From Actinokineospora terrae (GTDB lineage: Bacteria > Actinomycetota > Actinomycetes > Mycobacteriales > Pseudonocardiaceae), in NCBI RefSeq assembly GCF_900111175.1, contig NZ_FOGI01000010.1:186001-250000 (forward strand): a stretch of 64,000 bases of DNA, written 5' to 3'. The notes beneath the pieces were generated by a model. The model made no database searches. It was not told where the DNA came from and saw nothing but the letters and a program-made list of their open reading frames with translations. The translations under genes and the position numbers were made by a program. Positions 25,656 to 34,850 of the stretch are shown piece after piece (the first letter of the stretch is position 1; each line of letters begins with the position of its first letter).

Positions 25656-26843
25656 CTAGTTCTTCGGGATGCGCAGCCAGTCGTCGGCGGCCAGTTCCCA
25701 CTTGTTGCTGCCGGTGGTCAGCTTGATCGGCCAGCCCGCGGTGTTGTCGTGGTGGGTCTTGCCCTTGCCGAACACGTACGGGGTGCCGACCATCGGGTCG
25801 GTGATGGGCTGCATCTCCTGCAGCGCCTTGGTCACCGACTCGCGGTTGATGTCACCCTGGATGCCCTTGATCACCTGCAGGAAGTACTTCGCCGCCAGGT
25901 AGCCGCCCTGGCTGAACGAGGTCAGCGGGATGTTGTTCTTGGTCATCAGCTCCCGCCACTCCTTGTTCTGCGAGCTGGCGGCGTCGGTGAACGGGTAGAA
26001 CTCGGCCGGTACGTAGACGCCCGCGCCCGCGTTGCTCACGGCCTTGGCGTAGTTCTCGCTGTAGACGCTGGTCAGCAGCAGCCAGGTGACGTCGTTCCAG
26101 CCCTGCGCCGCGGCGGCCTTGAGCTGGCCGATGGAGTCCGGCTCGACCGGGTTGACGGTGATGGCCTTGCAGCCCGCCGAGCGCGCCTTGACGATGTAGG
26201 AGGTGTAGTCGGAGCCGCCGTAGGGCACGGTGGCGTCCAAGTAGGTCAGCTTCTTGCCGGTGATCTTCGTCCACTCGTCGATCGCGGCCTGGTACGAGGG
26301 CAGCGTGTTGCCCGCGATCTCCAGCAGCGCGCAGATGTTGTCGAGCTTGAGCACCTCGGAGCCGTAGAGCAGCGTCAGCGTCATGTCGTGGTACGGGCCG
26401 ACGTTGGCCGGGGAGATGTTGGGGCTGTTGAAGCAGGCCGGGTCCACGCCGATACCGGAGATCGACAGGATCTTCTGCTGCTCGTAGTACTTGTTGTTGA
26501 TCTCGCACTCGATCAGGCTCGACGAGCCGACCAGCGCGACGGCGTTGTCCGCGCCGACGACCTCGCGCGCGGCGGTCGCGGCGGCGGCCGGGTCGCCCTT
26601 GTCGTCGAGGGCCTTGTACTGGATCTGGCGGCCGTTCACCCCGCCCGAGGCGTTGGCGGCGTCGAAGACGGCCTTGGCCGCGGCCGAGGCCTCCGGGAAG
26701 GTCGCCGCACCGCTGAGCGCGTTGACCGAGCCGACGACGATCGGCCCGCTGCCGGAGCCGCTGCCGCCACCGCTGTCGGCGCACCCCGCGGCGACGAGTG
26801 TGACCGCGGCGGCAACCGCCACGCTGCGCATGATCTTTCTCAT
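25656..26843 (-). CDS. ABC importer substrate-binding lipoprotein
   Basis: The 395-residue protein begins with a lipoprotein signal (MRKIMRSVAVAAAVTLVAAGC, lipid-attached Cys21) and a Ser/Gly linker, then the Leu/Ile/Val-binding-protein fold (IVVGSVNALSGAATFPEASAAAKAVFDAAN, ALVGSSSLIECEI, QGGYLAAKYFL). It captures the ligand outside the membrane for the LivH/LivMG/LivF system. The nearby hydroxyquinol genes make an aromatic ligand possible, but that is inference. Confidence 0.9.
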   Translation of the reverse strand: MRKIMRSVAVAAAVTLVAAGCADSGGGSGSGSGPIVVGSVNALSGAATFPEASAAAKAVFDAANASGGVNGRQIQYKALDDKGDPAAAATAAREVVGADNAVALVGSSSLIECEINNKYYEQQKILSISGIGVDPACFNSPNISPANVGPYHDMTLTLLYGSEVLKLDNICALLEIAGNTLPSYQAAIDEWTKITGKKLTYLDATVPYGGSDYTSYIVKARSAGCKAITVNPVEPDSIGQLKAAAAQGWNDVTWLLLTSVYSENYAKAVSNAGAGVYVPAEFYPFTDAASSQNKEWRELMTKNNIPLTSFSQGGYLAAKYFLQVIKGIQGDINRESVTKALQEMQPITDPMVGTPYVFGKGKTHHDNTAGWPIKLTTGSNKWELAADDWLRIPKN

Positions 26844-27200
26844 AGCGGTCCCTGTCTGTGTTCTCGGCTGCGTTCGCTTGCGCTCGCAGGGGGCACGGGA
26901 TCTGGAGGGGCGATCTGAAGGTGGAACGGACCTTACGAGTGGCCCGGCCCACGTTCCTTGACTTTGCGGGCACGCGTGTTGTCGTGCGCGGCACGGGGTG
27001 CGACCCAGGTCACGAACCGATCTCCCGGTGGAGACTTTCCGCAGCTCACAGCCCTGGACGACAGAAAGCCGCCCTCGAGCAAGGAGGTGCTCGGAGGGCG
27101 GCTTCCTGCCGCGCGAGTCGTCTCATCGGGTGACGGTCGACTCGATCGCCGGTGCTTTCCGACCGGCGCGGCTGCCGGTCGGGGGTGCACCTGTGGGGCC
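26844..27200. other. Intergenic region upstream of the ABC importer operon
   Basis: No gene is supported in these 357 bp. The left part should hold the promoter of the importer operon (minus strand) and the right part contains the hairpin terminator of the MoaF-NTF2 pair listed separately. Confidence 0.6.
27064..27104 (-). terminator. Intrinsic terminator after the NTF2-like gene
   Basis: Arms at about 27067-27080 and 27089-27103 (AGCCGCCCTCGAGC / GCTCGGAGGGCGGCT) form a stem with one bulged base; on the minus strand it ends in GGCGGCTTTCT. It would stop transcription from the MoaF/NTF2-like genes before the importer operon. Confidence 0.75.
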
Positions 27201-27587
27201 CTAATCGATGGCGGCTGCGACGGGGACGGAGTCGACGATCTGCTCGAAGCTGGCCACGGTGTCGCCGTCGAACTTCCAGACGTGCGCGACCCGCGCGGTG
27301 AACGACCGGCCGGTTTTCTTGTTGGTGGCGTGGTAGTGGCCGAGCCCGATGACGGTCTGCCCGCCGTCGACCAGCTCCGCGAGGGTGAAGGTGTAGCCGT
27401 CCCAGTCCTTGCCGATGGCGAAGAACACGTTCTCCCGCACCTCGTCCGGCCCGGTGTAGGTGCCCGCGTAGGGGAAGCCCTCCGCCTCGGTCCAGGTGGT
27501 GGTGGCGGTGATCGGGGCGAGCATGCCGTCGAGGTCACCGCGGTCGCTTGCCGCGTAGTGCGCGGCGACGACGTCCACAGTAGACAA
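27201..27587 (-). CDS. NTF2-like (SnoaL-type) protein
   Basis: The 128-residue protein has the NTF2-like cone fold pattern: an N-terminal helix AAHYAASDRGDLDGMLAPITATTTWTEAEGFPYAGTYTGPDEVRENVF and beta strands ending in HVWKFDGDTVASFEQIVDSVPV. Such proteins are small isomerases, cyclases or ligand binders. The TTG at 27587 is preferred because AAGGAG stands six bases upstream. It follows the second MoaF gene by 32 bp on the same strand, so they are probably co-transcribed. Confidence 0.8.
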   Translation of the reverse strand: MSTVDVVAAHYAASDRGDLDGMLAPITATTTWTEAEGFPYAGTYTGPDEVRENVFFAIGKDWDGYTFTLAELVDGGQTVIGLGHYHATNKKTGRSFTARVAHVWKFDGDTVASFEQIVDSVPVAAAID

Positions 27588-27619
27588 TGGAGTCTCCTTG
27601 GGGTTGAACGTTTCGGAAA

Positions 27620-28387
27620 TCAGACCGGCTGGATATCGGGGTAGACGACGGCGCCCAGGGGGTAGATGTGGCCGCCGCCGGTGGAGTGCTCGGAGCGGCC
27701 CTCGCCGTTGAGGCCGAGGAACACGCCGGTGGTGCGCAGCGCGATGCTCAGGTCGTGCAGCCACACGCTGGCCACGGCGATGCGGAACTCCCGGAAGCAG
27801 AACAGGTACAGGCCGTCGGCGAACTTCCAGACCGTGGACAGGTCGGTGTCGCCGTGCCCGCGCTGGATGCCCTCCAGGCACTGCCACGTGTAGCGCTGCG
27901 AGGACACGTAGACGTGCTCGTAGAGGTGGTTCGGGCTGTACCGGTAGAGGTTGCGCTTGCCGATGAGGTCGCGCGACGGGCCGGGGGCCTCGCCGGTCGG
28001 CTCGCCGCCGTTGGTGGTGCCGGTCCAGAACGTCTGCTGGACCCGCGGCTGCCCCTCCACGTCCTCGCCGCCGATCACCGACAGCACGCCGAGCGCGCGG
28101 TGGCTGGTGGTGGAGAAGACCAGGGTCAGCGACTCGCCCTCGACGCTGGTCAGCGGCAGGTTGACGAAGTAGACGTCGTCGCGCACCGCCACCGCGTCAT
28201 AGGGGTCGCGCACCCCGTTGCACGTCACGTGCTGGGCGTCCTCGAACCTCAGGTCGAGAACGGGGCCGTCCGCCAGCGCGATGACGATCTCGCGCCCGGT
28301 CAGGTCGGCGTTGGGCAGGCGGTAGGTGGCGATACCGTCGGCGAACTCGTCGTAGGTGCGCCACTCGTCCTCGGCAGGGGTCGACAT
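27620..28387 (-). CDS. MoaF-family protein (copy 2)
   Basis: The 255-residue protein resembles the MoaF-family protein at 20277-21056 along its length: both have DLIGKRNLYRYSPNHLYEHVY-type and YTWQCLEG blocks and a C-terminal FLGLNGEG turn. The ATG at 28387 begins the conserved part; an upstream extension to 28477 has no similarity. It pairs with an NTF2-like gene, and the two MoaF copies flank the importer and SDR, which suggests a shared catabolic or sensing role. Confidence 0.8.
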   Translation of the reverse strand: MSTPAEDEWRTYDEFADGIATYRLPNADLTGREIVIALADGPVLDLRFEDAQHVTCNGVRDPYDAVAVRDDVYFVNLPLTSVEGESLTLVFSTTSHRALGVLSVIGGEDVEGQPRVQQTFWTGTTNGGEPTGEAPGPSRDLIGKRNLYRYSPNHLYEHVYVSSQRYTWQCLEGIQRGHGDTDLSTVWKFADGLYLFCFREFRIAVASVWLHDLSIALRTTGVFLGLNGEGRSEHSTGGGHIYPLGAVVYPDIQPV

Positions 28388-28490
28388 GGCCCCATCGTGC
28401 GAGCCGGGTGGCCGACTCGGCCAGCGCGCGCACCCGCACCGAGCACTGGCCGGCAAGAGTAGGGCGCTGGGGGTCAACTACCCTGGACCG

Positions 28491-28820
28491 ATGCGTCAGG
28501 TGGGGGCTTGGCTGTTCGGTGGGCTGGTGAACCTCGGGCTGGGGTACGCGTTCGTGATCCCGGCGCAGATGGTGGCGATCGCGCTGATCGCCTACGACGA
28601 GGAGGTCAGGCCGGAGTTGGGGTTCGGGACGTTCCTGCTGCTCGTGTCGGCGATGGCGGCCTTCGTGCTCGGCCTGTTCGCCGCCACCACCACCATCGCG
28701 ACCTCGGTGACGCCGGTGCCCAAGCGGCTGTACTGGTCGGTGTCGACCGGCCTGCTCCTCGCCCCGGCGGCGGTCTCGATCGCCTGGCCGTGGGCGTGGG
28801 ACCGCGTCGGCTTCTGGTGA
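28491..28820 (+). CDS. Small membrane protein, three to four TM segments
   Basis: The 109-residue protein is almost all hydrophobic helices: LFGGLVNLGLGYAFVIPAQM, FLLLVSAMAAFVLGLFAATT and VSTGLLLAPAAVSIAWPW, with a charged DEEVRPE turn. I do not recognise a family. It lies alone, divergent from the MoaF gene and convergent with the M4 protease. A 17-base sequence that overlaps its start codon (28492-28508) recurs just after its stop (28840-28856). Confidence 0.7.
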   Translation: MRQVGAWLFGGLVNLGLGYAFVIPAQMVAIALIAYDEEVRPELGFGTFLLLVSAMAAFVLGLFAATTTIATSVTPVPKRLYWSVSTGLLLAPAAVSIAWPWAWDRVGFW

Positions 28821-28906
28821 CCCGGCCGGCCTCCGTCCCTGCGTCAGGTGGGGGCTCGGCGCGCGACGGCGAGCATGCGCCGGCTGCCGCACCGGTGACA
28901 CGCGGC

Positions 28907-28939
28907 GGGGCGGGCATCTCCTGCTGAGGTGCCCGCCCC
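28907..28939. terminator. Bidirectional hairpin terminator
   Basis: GGGGCGGGCA (28907-28916) and TGCCCGCCCC (28930-28939) form a perfect 10 bp stem with a 13-base loop, between the convergent membrane-protein and M4-protease genes. Confidence 0.8.
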
Positions 28940-28959
28940 GGTTCCGGTGAATGCTCAAC

Positions 28960-31044
28960 TCAGCCCAGGGTGAGGGCCAGGTCGTCGAGGACGAAGGACG
29001 TCTGCAGCGAGGCGTCCTCGGTGCCGGTGAACTTCAGGGTGAAGGTCTGGCCGGCCAGGCTCGACAGGTCGACCGTGCGCTGGGTGTAGCCCGCGGCCTT
29101 GTTGGCGTTGGAGTACGAGGCCACAGTGGACGAACCGGCCTGCACGGTGAGCTTGTCGTAGACCGTGGTGCCGGTCTCGGCGGTGTCGATGTGCAGGTAG
29201 TACGTCAGCGTCGCCTTGCAGCCCGCCGGGATGGTGACCGACTGCGACAGCGAGTCGGTGTGCGTCGCGCCGTAGCCGTTCAGCCACGCCGAGTAGGTGC
29301 CGCCGTGCGCGGGCTCGTTCTGGCTCGCGAACTGGCCGATGACGCCGGAGGTCTGGGTCCAGCCGGTGGCGCCGGACTCGAAGCCCGCGTTGGTGAGCTT
29401 CTGGCCGGAGCAGCCGCCGGGGGGCTGGGTGGTCGTGGTGGGCGGGGTGGTGGTGGTCGGGCTGGTCGGCGGCGTGGTGGTGCCGCCGGTGCAGGTCGGG
29501 TCGGCGGACTGCGCCGGGACGCTCACCGCGTCCCACGCGGCCTTGACGGTGTTGAACTCGGTGCAGCTGCCCTGGTACAGGTTCTTGGCCGCCTGCAGTG
29601 TCCAGGTCCGGTACTTGAGGTAGGAGCTGGACGAGGTCTTCATCAGCATCGCGTTGTACATGATCTTGATGGCGGCCTGGATGCCCAGCCCGGAGATCGA
29701 GCTGTTGTTGCAGGTCGGGCTGGTCGGCTTGCCGCCGCCGGGGTTGTTGCCCTCGGCGAGCAGGTAGAACCAGTGGTTGCCGGGACCGGCCGCGGCGTGC
29801 ACCTCGCCGCCGGGGACGCTGCTGGAGTAGCAGTTGGCGTTGTTGTTGACCAGCGACGGGTTGTACATGTTGCGGATCGGGCCGCTGCCGACCAGGTTGA
29901 TCTCCTCGCCGACCAGGTAGTCCGGCGGGTCGTACTGGCTGGCCTCGTTGGCGAAGGCCTCGGTGGCCGCGCCGAAGGTGTCGGCGACGAACTCCTGGGT
30001 GCCCGCCTGCGAGATGCCGCCGGGGGTGTGGTCGTCCACGCCGTGGCCCATCTCGTGGCCGACCACGTCGAGCGAGCTGATCCAGCCGTTGGACTGGTTG
30101 TGCCCGATCTGGACCTGGGTGCCGTCGTAGAAGGCGTTGAGGTCGTCGAGGCCGACCTTGATCGGCCACGCGCCGCCGCTGCCGTCCATGCCGTCGCGGC
30201 CCAGCCACTGGGTGAGCATCTTGCGCTCGGTCTCGGCGGCGAACAGCGCGTCCACGCAGCCGGTCTCCCGGTTGGTGGCCTGGCCGTTGCCCCAGCTGTC
30301 CGAGGTCTTGCTGAACGGGCTGGAGGCGCTGATGTCCTGGCAGGACAGGTTGGTGGTGTTCGGGTCGCGCATCACGTAGTTGCTGCCCGAGTGCGTGGTG
30401 TCGATGGTGACCGGGCCGCTGTAGGCGGAGTTGCCGCTGCCGTGCGCGACGTGCTCCTGGGTGCGCAGGACCTTGCCGTCGGTGGCGTCGACGTACACGC
30501 TCAGCCTGCTCGGCTCGCCCGCGGCGGTGGTGCCGGTGACGGTCGACTCCCAGGCCAGCTTCGCGGTGCCCAGCGACACCACGACCAGCCTGCTCGCCTC
30601 GGTGCCGGTCACGGTCTTGAGCTGACCGCGCGCGGTGGTCTCCGCCTGCTCCTTGGTGAGCTTCGCGGTGGTGCCGACGCCCTGGATGGTCTGCTCCTGG
30701 GCGACGGAGGTGTACTTCACCGACCCGGCGTTGTCGGTCACGACCACGAAGTCGCCGCCGACGACCGGCAGGCCCTTGTAGGTGCGGTCGTAGGAGACGT
30801 ACTGGTTGCTGCCCGCCGAGTACACCTTGCGCTGGACGAACGTGTCGTCGGCCGAGGCGTGCAGTGCCGCGGGCCGGGAGTCGACGAGCGAGGCGGCCGC
30901 TTGGGCAGCGGTGTCCTGAGCGACCTGGGCGGACTGCGCGGTGGTGGCCTGGGTGTTCGACGTCGCCGCGACGGCGCTGCCGATCACCACCAGACCCGAC
31001 ACCAACGCGCCGCCCACGGCGAGCAGGCGATGACTGGGCTTCAT
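28960..31044 (-). CDS. Secreted M4 (thermolysin-family) metalloprotease
   Basis: The 694-residue preproprotein has a signal peptide (LLAVGGALVSGLVVIGSAVAA), an FTP/propeptide region, and an M4 catalytic domain with VVGHEMGHGVDDHTPGG, where His330-Glu331 and His334 form the HExxH zinc site and the downstream ATEAFANEASQYD gives the third ligand Glu. A Thr/Pro-rich linker (TTTPPTSPTTTTPPTTTTQ) then joins a C-terminal beta-sandwich domain (LTNAGFESGATGWTQTSG) of carbohydrate-binding type. It is secreted and should cut proteins at hydrophobic residues after autocleavage of the propeptide. Confidence 0.92.
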   Translation of the reverse strand: MKPSHRLLAVGGALVSGLVVIGSAVAATSNTQATTAQSAQVAQDTAAQAAASLVDSRPAALHASADDTFVQRKVYSAGSNQYVSYDRTYKGLPVVGGDFVVVTDNAGSVKYTSVAQEQTIQGVGTTAKLTKEQAETTARGQLKTVTGTEASRLVVVSLGTAKLAWESTVTGTTAAGEPSRLSVYVDATDGKVLRTQEHVAHGSGNSAYSGPVTIDTTHSGSNYVMRDPNTTNLSCQDISASSPFSKTSDSWGNGQATNRETGCVDALFAAETERKMLTQWLGRDGMDGSGGAWPIKVGLDDLNAFYDGTQVQIGHNQSNGWISSLDVVGHEMGHGVDDHTPGGISQAGTQEFVADTFGAATEAFANEASQYDPPDYLVGEEINLVGSGPIRNMYNPSLVNNNANCYSSSVPGGEVHAAAGPGNHWFYLLAEGNNPGGGKPTSPTCNNSSISGLGIQAAIKIMYNAMLMKTSSSSYLKYRTWTLQAAKNLYQGSCTEFNTVKAAWDAVSVPAQSADPTCTGGTTTPPTSPTTTTPPTTTTQPPGGCSGQKLTNAGFESGATGWTQTSGVIGQFASQNEPAHGGTYSAWLNGYGATHTDSLSQSVTIPAGCKATLTYYLHIDTAETGTTVYDKLTVQAGSSTVASYSNANKAAGYTQRTVDLSSLAGQTFTLKFTGTEDASLQTSFVLDDLALTLG

Positions 31045-31433
31045 GAGGGTGTGGCTCCTTTCCCGGCCGCGTCCACGCGAGCCGGAAAATGCAGGGAATG
31101 CGCCAGTGGAAAGCGCACCGGAATCCGGTGTCGGCACTTCGGTCGAGTGTGGCCCCTCGCCGCTCTCCCGCTGCCTTTTCCGGACGGACTGACGTTAACT
31201 CCGGCGCACTTCACGGGGAACGCCAAGATATTCACACAGGGCAAGTGTTAACACGTCAATCCGGACGTCAGCGGCCACAAGGGGCAATGGCTTCGTCCGA
31301 TTCCTCCGAAAGAGGCGCGAAAGGGTTTTCACCGGAAATGGCGGGTAACGGAGCTCTGGCGCGCCTGGTCTGATTGCGGGTGGCCGCCTGCCCGGGTTGT
31401 GCGCGCGCGGGCGAGCGGGAAGGCTCTGCGGCC
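31045..31433. other. Divergent intergenic region with GTGTTAACAC palindrome
   Basis: No gene is supported in these 389 bp between the M4 protease (minus) and the SpoIIE-type regulator (plus). A perfect 10 bp palindrome, GTGTTAACAC, sits at 31245-31254 in an AT-rich patch (AAGATATTCACACAGG just before it), a likely operator or promoter zone for one or both genes. Confidence 0.5.
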
Positions 31434-34076
31434 ATGGGCACCACGACACCCGACGCGGCCGCGTTGCTCGGCGGGTTGCCGGTGGTCGTCTGGGCGGCGG
31501 AGGTGGGCACCGGTCGGCTCACCTACGTCTCCGAGCAGGCCGAGGCGCTGCTGGGGCACCCCCGTGCGGCGTGGTTGGCCGACCCCGGGTTCTGGGCCGC
31601 GGTCGTGCACCCCGAGGACCGCGCGGCCGCGTTGTCGGCCCGCCGCGAACTGGCCCCCGACGCCGACGGGTACGAGTCGGACTACCGGGTGGTCGCCGCC
31701 GACGGATCGGTGCTGTGGCTGCACGACGTGGTGCACGTGGAGCGGGACGCGGACGGCGTCGCGACAGGGCTGCGCGGGGTGTCTTTCGACATCACCGACC
31801 GCAGGACCGCCTACGAGCGCGACCGGTTCCTCAGCGCGCTGGAACTGGCGTTGCAGCCGCTCGACGAGGCCGAGGAGGTCGTGGCCACCGCGGTCCGGGT
31901 GCTCGGCGAGCACCTCGGCGCCGACCGGTGCGCCTACGCCCGCGCCGAGTCCGACGAGGACCACTTCGTGATGAGCGGCGACCACGCGACCGGCCTGCCG
32001 CCGCTACCTGGCCGCTTCGCCATTTCCGCGTTCGGCGCGGGCGCGCTGACGGCCATGCGCGCCGGGGCGCCGTGGGTGGTCGTCGACAGCGCCGCCGACG
32101 ACCGGCTCGTGCCCGCCGACGCCGACGCGTACCGGGTGACCGGGATCCGCGCGGTCATCTGCTTCCCGTTGCACAAAGCAGGCCGGTTCGTCGCGGCGAT
32201 GGCGGTGCACCAGGCGACGCCGAGGGTGTGGACGGCCGAGGAAATCGACACGGTCGGCGTTGTCGTCTCCCGCTGTTGGGAATCCCTGCAACGCGTCCAC
32301 GCCGGACAGGCGCTGCGAGAAGGCGAACAGCGCTATCGGATGCTGTTCGAACGCGCGACCGATGGCGTCTGGGTCGTCGACCACCAGTTGCGCTATGTGG
32401 AGGTCAACCCGGCGGGGTGTGCGTTGTTCGGCGCCACCCGCGCGGAGATCCTCGGCCGGACCGTCCACGATTTCCTGGCCCCTTATGAGAGCGACCGCCT
32501 GGCCGGATTGCTGCGCAGGCTGGGCGCGGGCGAGGTCACCACCGAAGTGTGGGACGTGCGGCGCGGCGACGGCGAGGTGATCGCGCTGGAACTCGCCGCG
32601 CAGGCCACGCCGACCGGGATGCAGGCCATCGGGCGTGACGTCACCGCGCGTAGACGGGCGGAGGCGGAGCGTGAACTCCTGCTGCGCCGCGAGCACGAGA
32701 TCGCCGAGGCGTTGCAGCGCAGCCTGTTGCCCCGCGAACTGCCGAGCCTGGCGCGGTTGGCGACGTCGGCCCGGTACCTGCCCGCGGCGAGGTACGCGCA
32801 GGCCGGGGGCGACTGGTACGAGGTGCTGCCGCTGACGGACACGGTGGTGGCGCTGTCGGTCGGCGACGTCGTCGGGAAGGGACCCACCGCGGCTGCCGTG
32901 ATGGGGCAGTTGCGCAGCGCGTTGGCCGGGTACCTGCTCGACGGGCACACCCCCGCGGCGGCCCTGGAGCGGTTGGACGCGTTCGTGGCGCGGACGCCAG
33001 GGGCCATGGGGTCGACCTGCGCCTGCCTGACCTTCGACCACGCGACCGGGCGGCTGTGCTGGTCGCTGGCCGGGCACCCGCCGCCGCTGGTGCTCGACTC
33101 CCGGCCGCGGTTCCTGACCGGTGCCGCGGGGCCGGTGCTAGGGGTCGCCGGGCGTGCGCCGTATGTGGAGGAGGAGACGGTGCTGGCGCCGGGCACGTCG
33201 GTGCTGCTCTACACCGACGGGCTGGTGGAGCGGCCCGGGGTGGTCATCGACGAGGGGCTGAGCAGGCTGTTCGACGTCGCGGCGGCTGGTGCCGAGTCCG
33301 GTCCGGACGACCTGGCCACCCGGGTGACCAGCACGCTGCTGGAGGACGGCCACGGCGACGACGTCGCCCTGGTCGTGGCCCGGTTCATCCCCCCACCCCT
33401 GCGCGAGCGCGACGTGCCCGCCACCACCGCCCGCCTCGGCTGGCTCCGCGTCGCGGTCGACGAGTGGGCCCGCGCGGCGGGCCTGTCCCAGGGCCTGCGC
33501 AACGACCTCCACCTGGCCCTGGGCGAGGCCGCCGCCAACGCCGTCGAACACGCCTACCCCGACGGCCCCGGCACCTTCGACCTCGCCGTCGCCCGCACCC
33601 CGGACGGCTCCGTCGCCGTCGAGGTCCGCGACCGGGGCCGCTGGCGCCCCGAACCCGCCGACAACACCCACCGCGGCCGCGGCGTCGACATGATCCACGA
33701 ACTCGCGGACGGCGTGAAGTACACGCAGGGCCCCGCCGGGACGACGGTGGGCTTCCGAATCGCGGGCACCGACTCACGTCCCGACTTGCCGGTGGGGCCG
33801 TCGATCGCTTCCGCGGTCCGGTTGAGGGGGGCGATCGACTTGGCCGCGGTGGGGGAGCTGCGGGAGTCGTTGCTGGCCGAGGCCGCTCGGGGGCCGGTGG
33901 CGCTGGACATGTCCGATGTGGACTATCTGAGCAGCTCGGGCGTGGCCCTGCTGCTGGAAGTCGCCGCCGCGTGTACGGGCACGGTGACTGTGCTGGTGAC
34001 GGGGGACGGTGCCGTGGCCCGGATCTTGGCGCTGTCGGGGCTTTCGGCCGCACTGTCGATTCGGGTCGTGTCCTAA
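31434..34076 (+). CDS. PAS-GAF-PAS-SpoIIE-HATPase-STAS partner-switch regulator
   Basis: The 880-residue protein carries, in order: a PAS domain (about 10-125, ending GVSFDITDRR), a GAF domain (about 140-285), a second PAS (about 300-415, ending AIGRDVTARR), a SpoIIE/PP2C phosphatase (about 430-650; GGDWYEVLPL, GDVVGKG), an RsbW-like HATPase (about 660-780; LALGEAAANAVEHAY) and a STAS domain (about 790-880) with the phosphorylatable Ser in DYLSSSGVAL. It thus combines sensor, phosphatase, kinase and antagonist parts of a sigma-factor partner switch. The ATG at 31434 precedes the first PAS. No sigma factor is adjacent. Confidence 0.9.
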   Translation: MGTTTPDAAALLGGLPVVVWAAEVGTGRLTYVSEQAEALLGHPRAAWLADPGFWAAVVHPEDRAAALSARRELAPDADGYESDYRVVAADGSVLWLHDVVHVERDADGVATGLRGVSFDITDRRTAYERDRFLSALELALQPLDEAEEVVATAVRVLGEHLGADRCAYARAESDEDHFVMSGDHATGLPPLPGRFAISAFGAGALTAMRAGAPWVVVDSAADDRLVPADADAYRVTGIRAVICFPLHKAGRFVAAMAVHQATPRVWTAEEIDTVGVVVSRCWESLQRVHAGQALREGEQRYRMLFERATDGVWVVDHQLRYVEVNPAGCALFGATRAEILGRTVHDFLAPYESDRLAGLLRRLGAGEVTTEVWDVRRGDGEVIALELAAQATPTGMQAIGRDVTARRRAEAERELLLRREHEIAEALQRSLLPRELPSLARLATSARYLPAARYAQAGGDWYEVLPLTDTVVALSVGDVVGKGPTAAAVMGQLRSALAGYLLDGHTPAAALERLDAFVARTPGAMGSTCACLTFDHATGRLCWSLAGHPPPLVLDSRPRFLTGAAGPVLGVAGRAPYVEEETVLAPGTSVLLYTDGLVERPGVVIDEGLSRLFDVAAAGAESGPDDLATRVTSTLLEDGHGDDVALVVARFIPPPLRERDVPATTARLGWLRVAVDEWARAAGLSQGLRNDLHLALGEAAANAVEHAYPDGPGTFDLAVARTPDGSVAVEVRDRGRWRPEPADNTHRGRGVDMIHELADGVKYTQGPAGTTVGFRIAGTDSRPDLPVGPSIASAVRLRGAIDLAAVGELRESLLAEAARGPVALDMSDVDYLSSSGVALLLEVAAACTGTVTVLVTGDGAVARILALSGLSAALSIRVVS

Positions 34077-34850
34077 GTGGCACTGGTGAATCAGTCGACC
34101 GCTGAGAGTCGGCTGCGGACCCATCGGGCAGGTGGCGGGCGCGGCGGCGGGAGGGTACGGCGACGAGGGTTGCCCACGCCGATGGTGCTTGGCCGGGTGT
34201 GGTGGCGGGCGCAGCGCTGGTGGTCCATGTCGTGCGGCTGTCCGGATCGCTCCTGCGCGGCAGGAGTTGATCAGTGCCGGGGCGGCGGCGTCGAGACGCG
34301 TCGCGGATCTTGGTGCTATCGGCCGCGCTGGCGATTGGTTTGTGTCCCAGGTGGTGCTGGGGAGTCAGTTGATCGCTGCCGGGCCTATCAGTACTGGCGG
34401 GCATTACGGGGACATGGTGGCGGACCGTGTGGCGATGATGGGCCAGCCGCGCTGATGGTGACTCTTGGCTGGATGTGTGGCCACCGAGTGGAGCCGGACT
34501 CGGCGTTGGCAGCGCTGATGGTTCGTGTCGTAGGTCCGGCTAGGACCTGGTGCTGCGCGGCGAGAGTAGATCAGTGCCGCGGCGGCGGGTGTCAGCCGCG
34601 TCGCGGATGTGGTGCTGCCGGCCGCACTGTCGATTCGGGTTGTGTCCTGGGCGCTGGTCGGGAGTTGGTCGACTGTCCGGGGCTGGCTGCGGGGCCTGTC
34701 GAGCACTGCCTCGCGGTATTGGTGGGCACCCGGGGCCGCAGTGGCGATGGTTCGGCCGGGCGCTTCTCGGATCAGTGTGGCGACCGAGTGCGGTGGCGGG
34801 GGCAGGCGCTGCCGGCCGCGCTGGTGGTCGGGTTGTGTCCTAAGTGGTGC
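34046..34850. repeat. Degenerate tandem repeat derived from the 3' end of the SpoIIE-type gene
   Basis: The last bases of the SpoIIE-type gene (GGCCGCACTGTCGATTCGGG from 34046) recur at 34321, 34620 and, more diverged, near 34815. A second block, CTGCGCGGC-N5-AGATCAGTGC type, recurs at about 34254 and 34553, giving a period of about 299 bp. The stop region GTGTCCTAAGTGG appears at both ends and also supplies the stop of the convergent MFS gene. No real gene is seen in 34077-34839. Confidence 0.75.

Noticed and set aside
28951..31251. A 766-codon plus-strand frame across the M4 protease
   Set aside because: It is the antisense of a well-supported M4 protease and has a Gly/Val/Arg-rich shadow composition.
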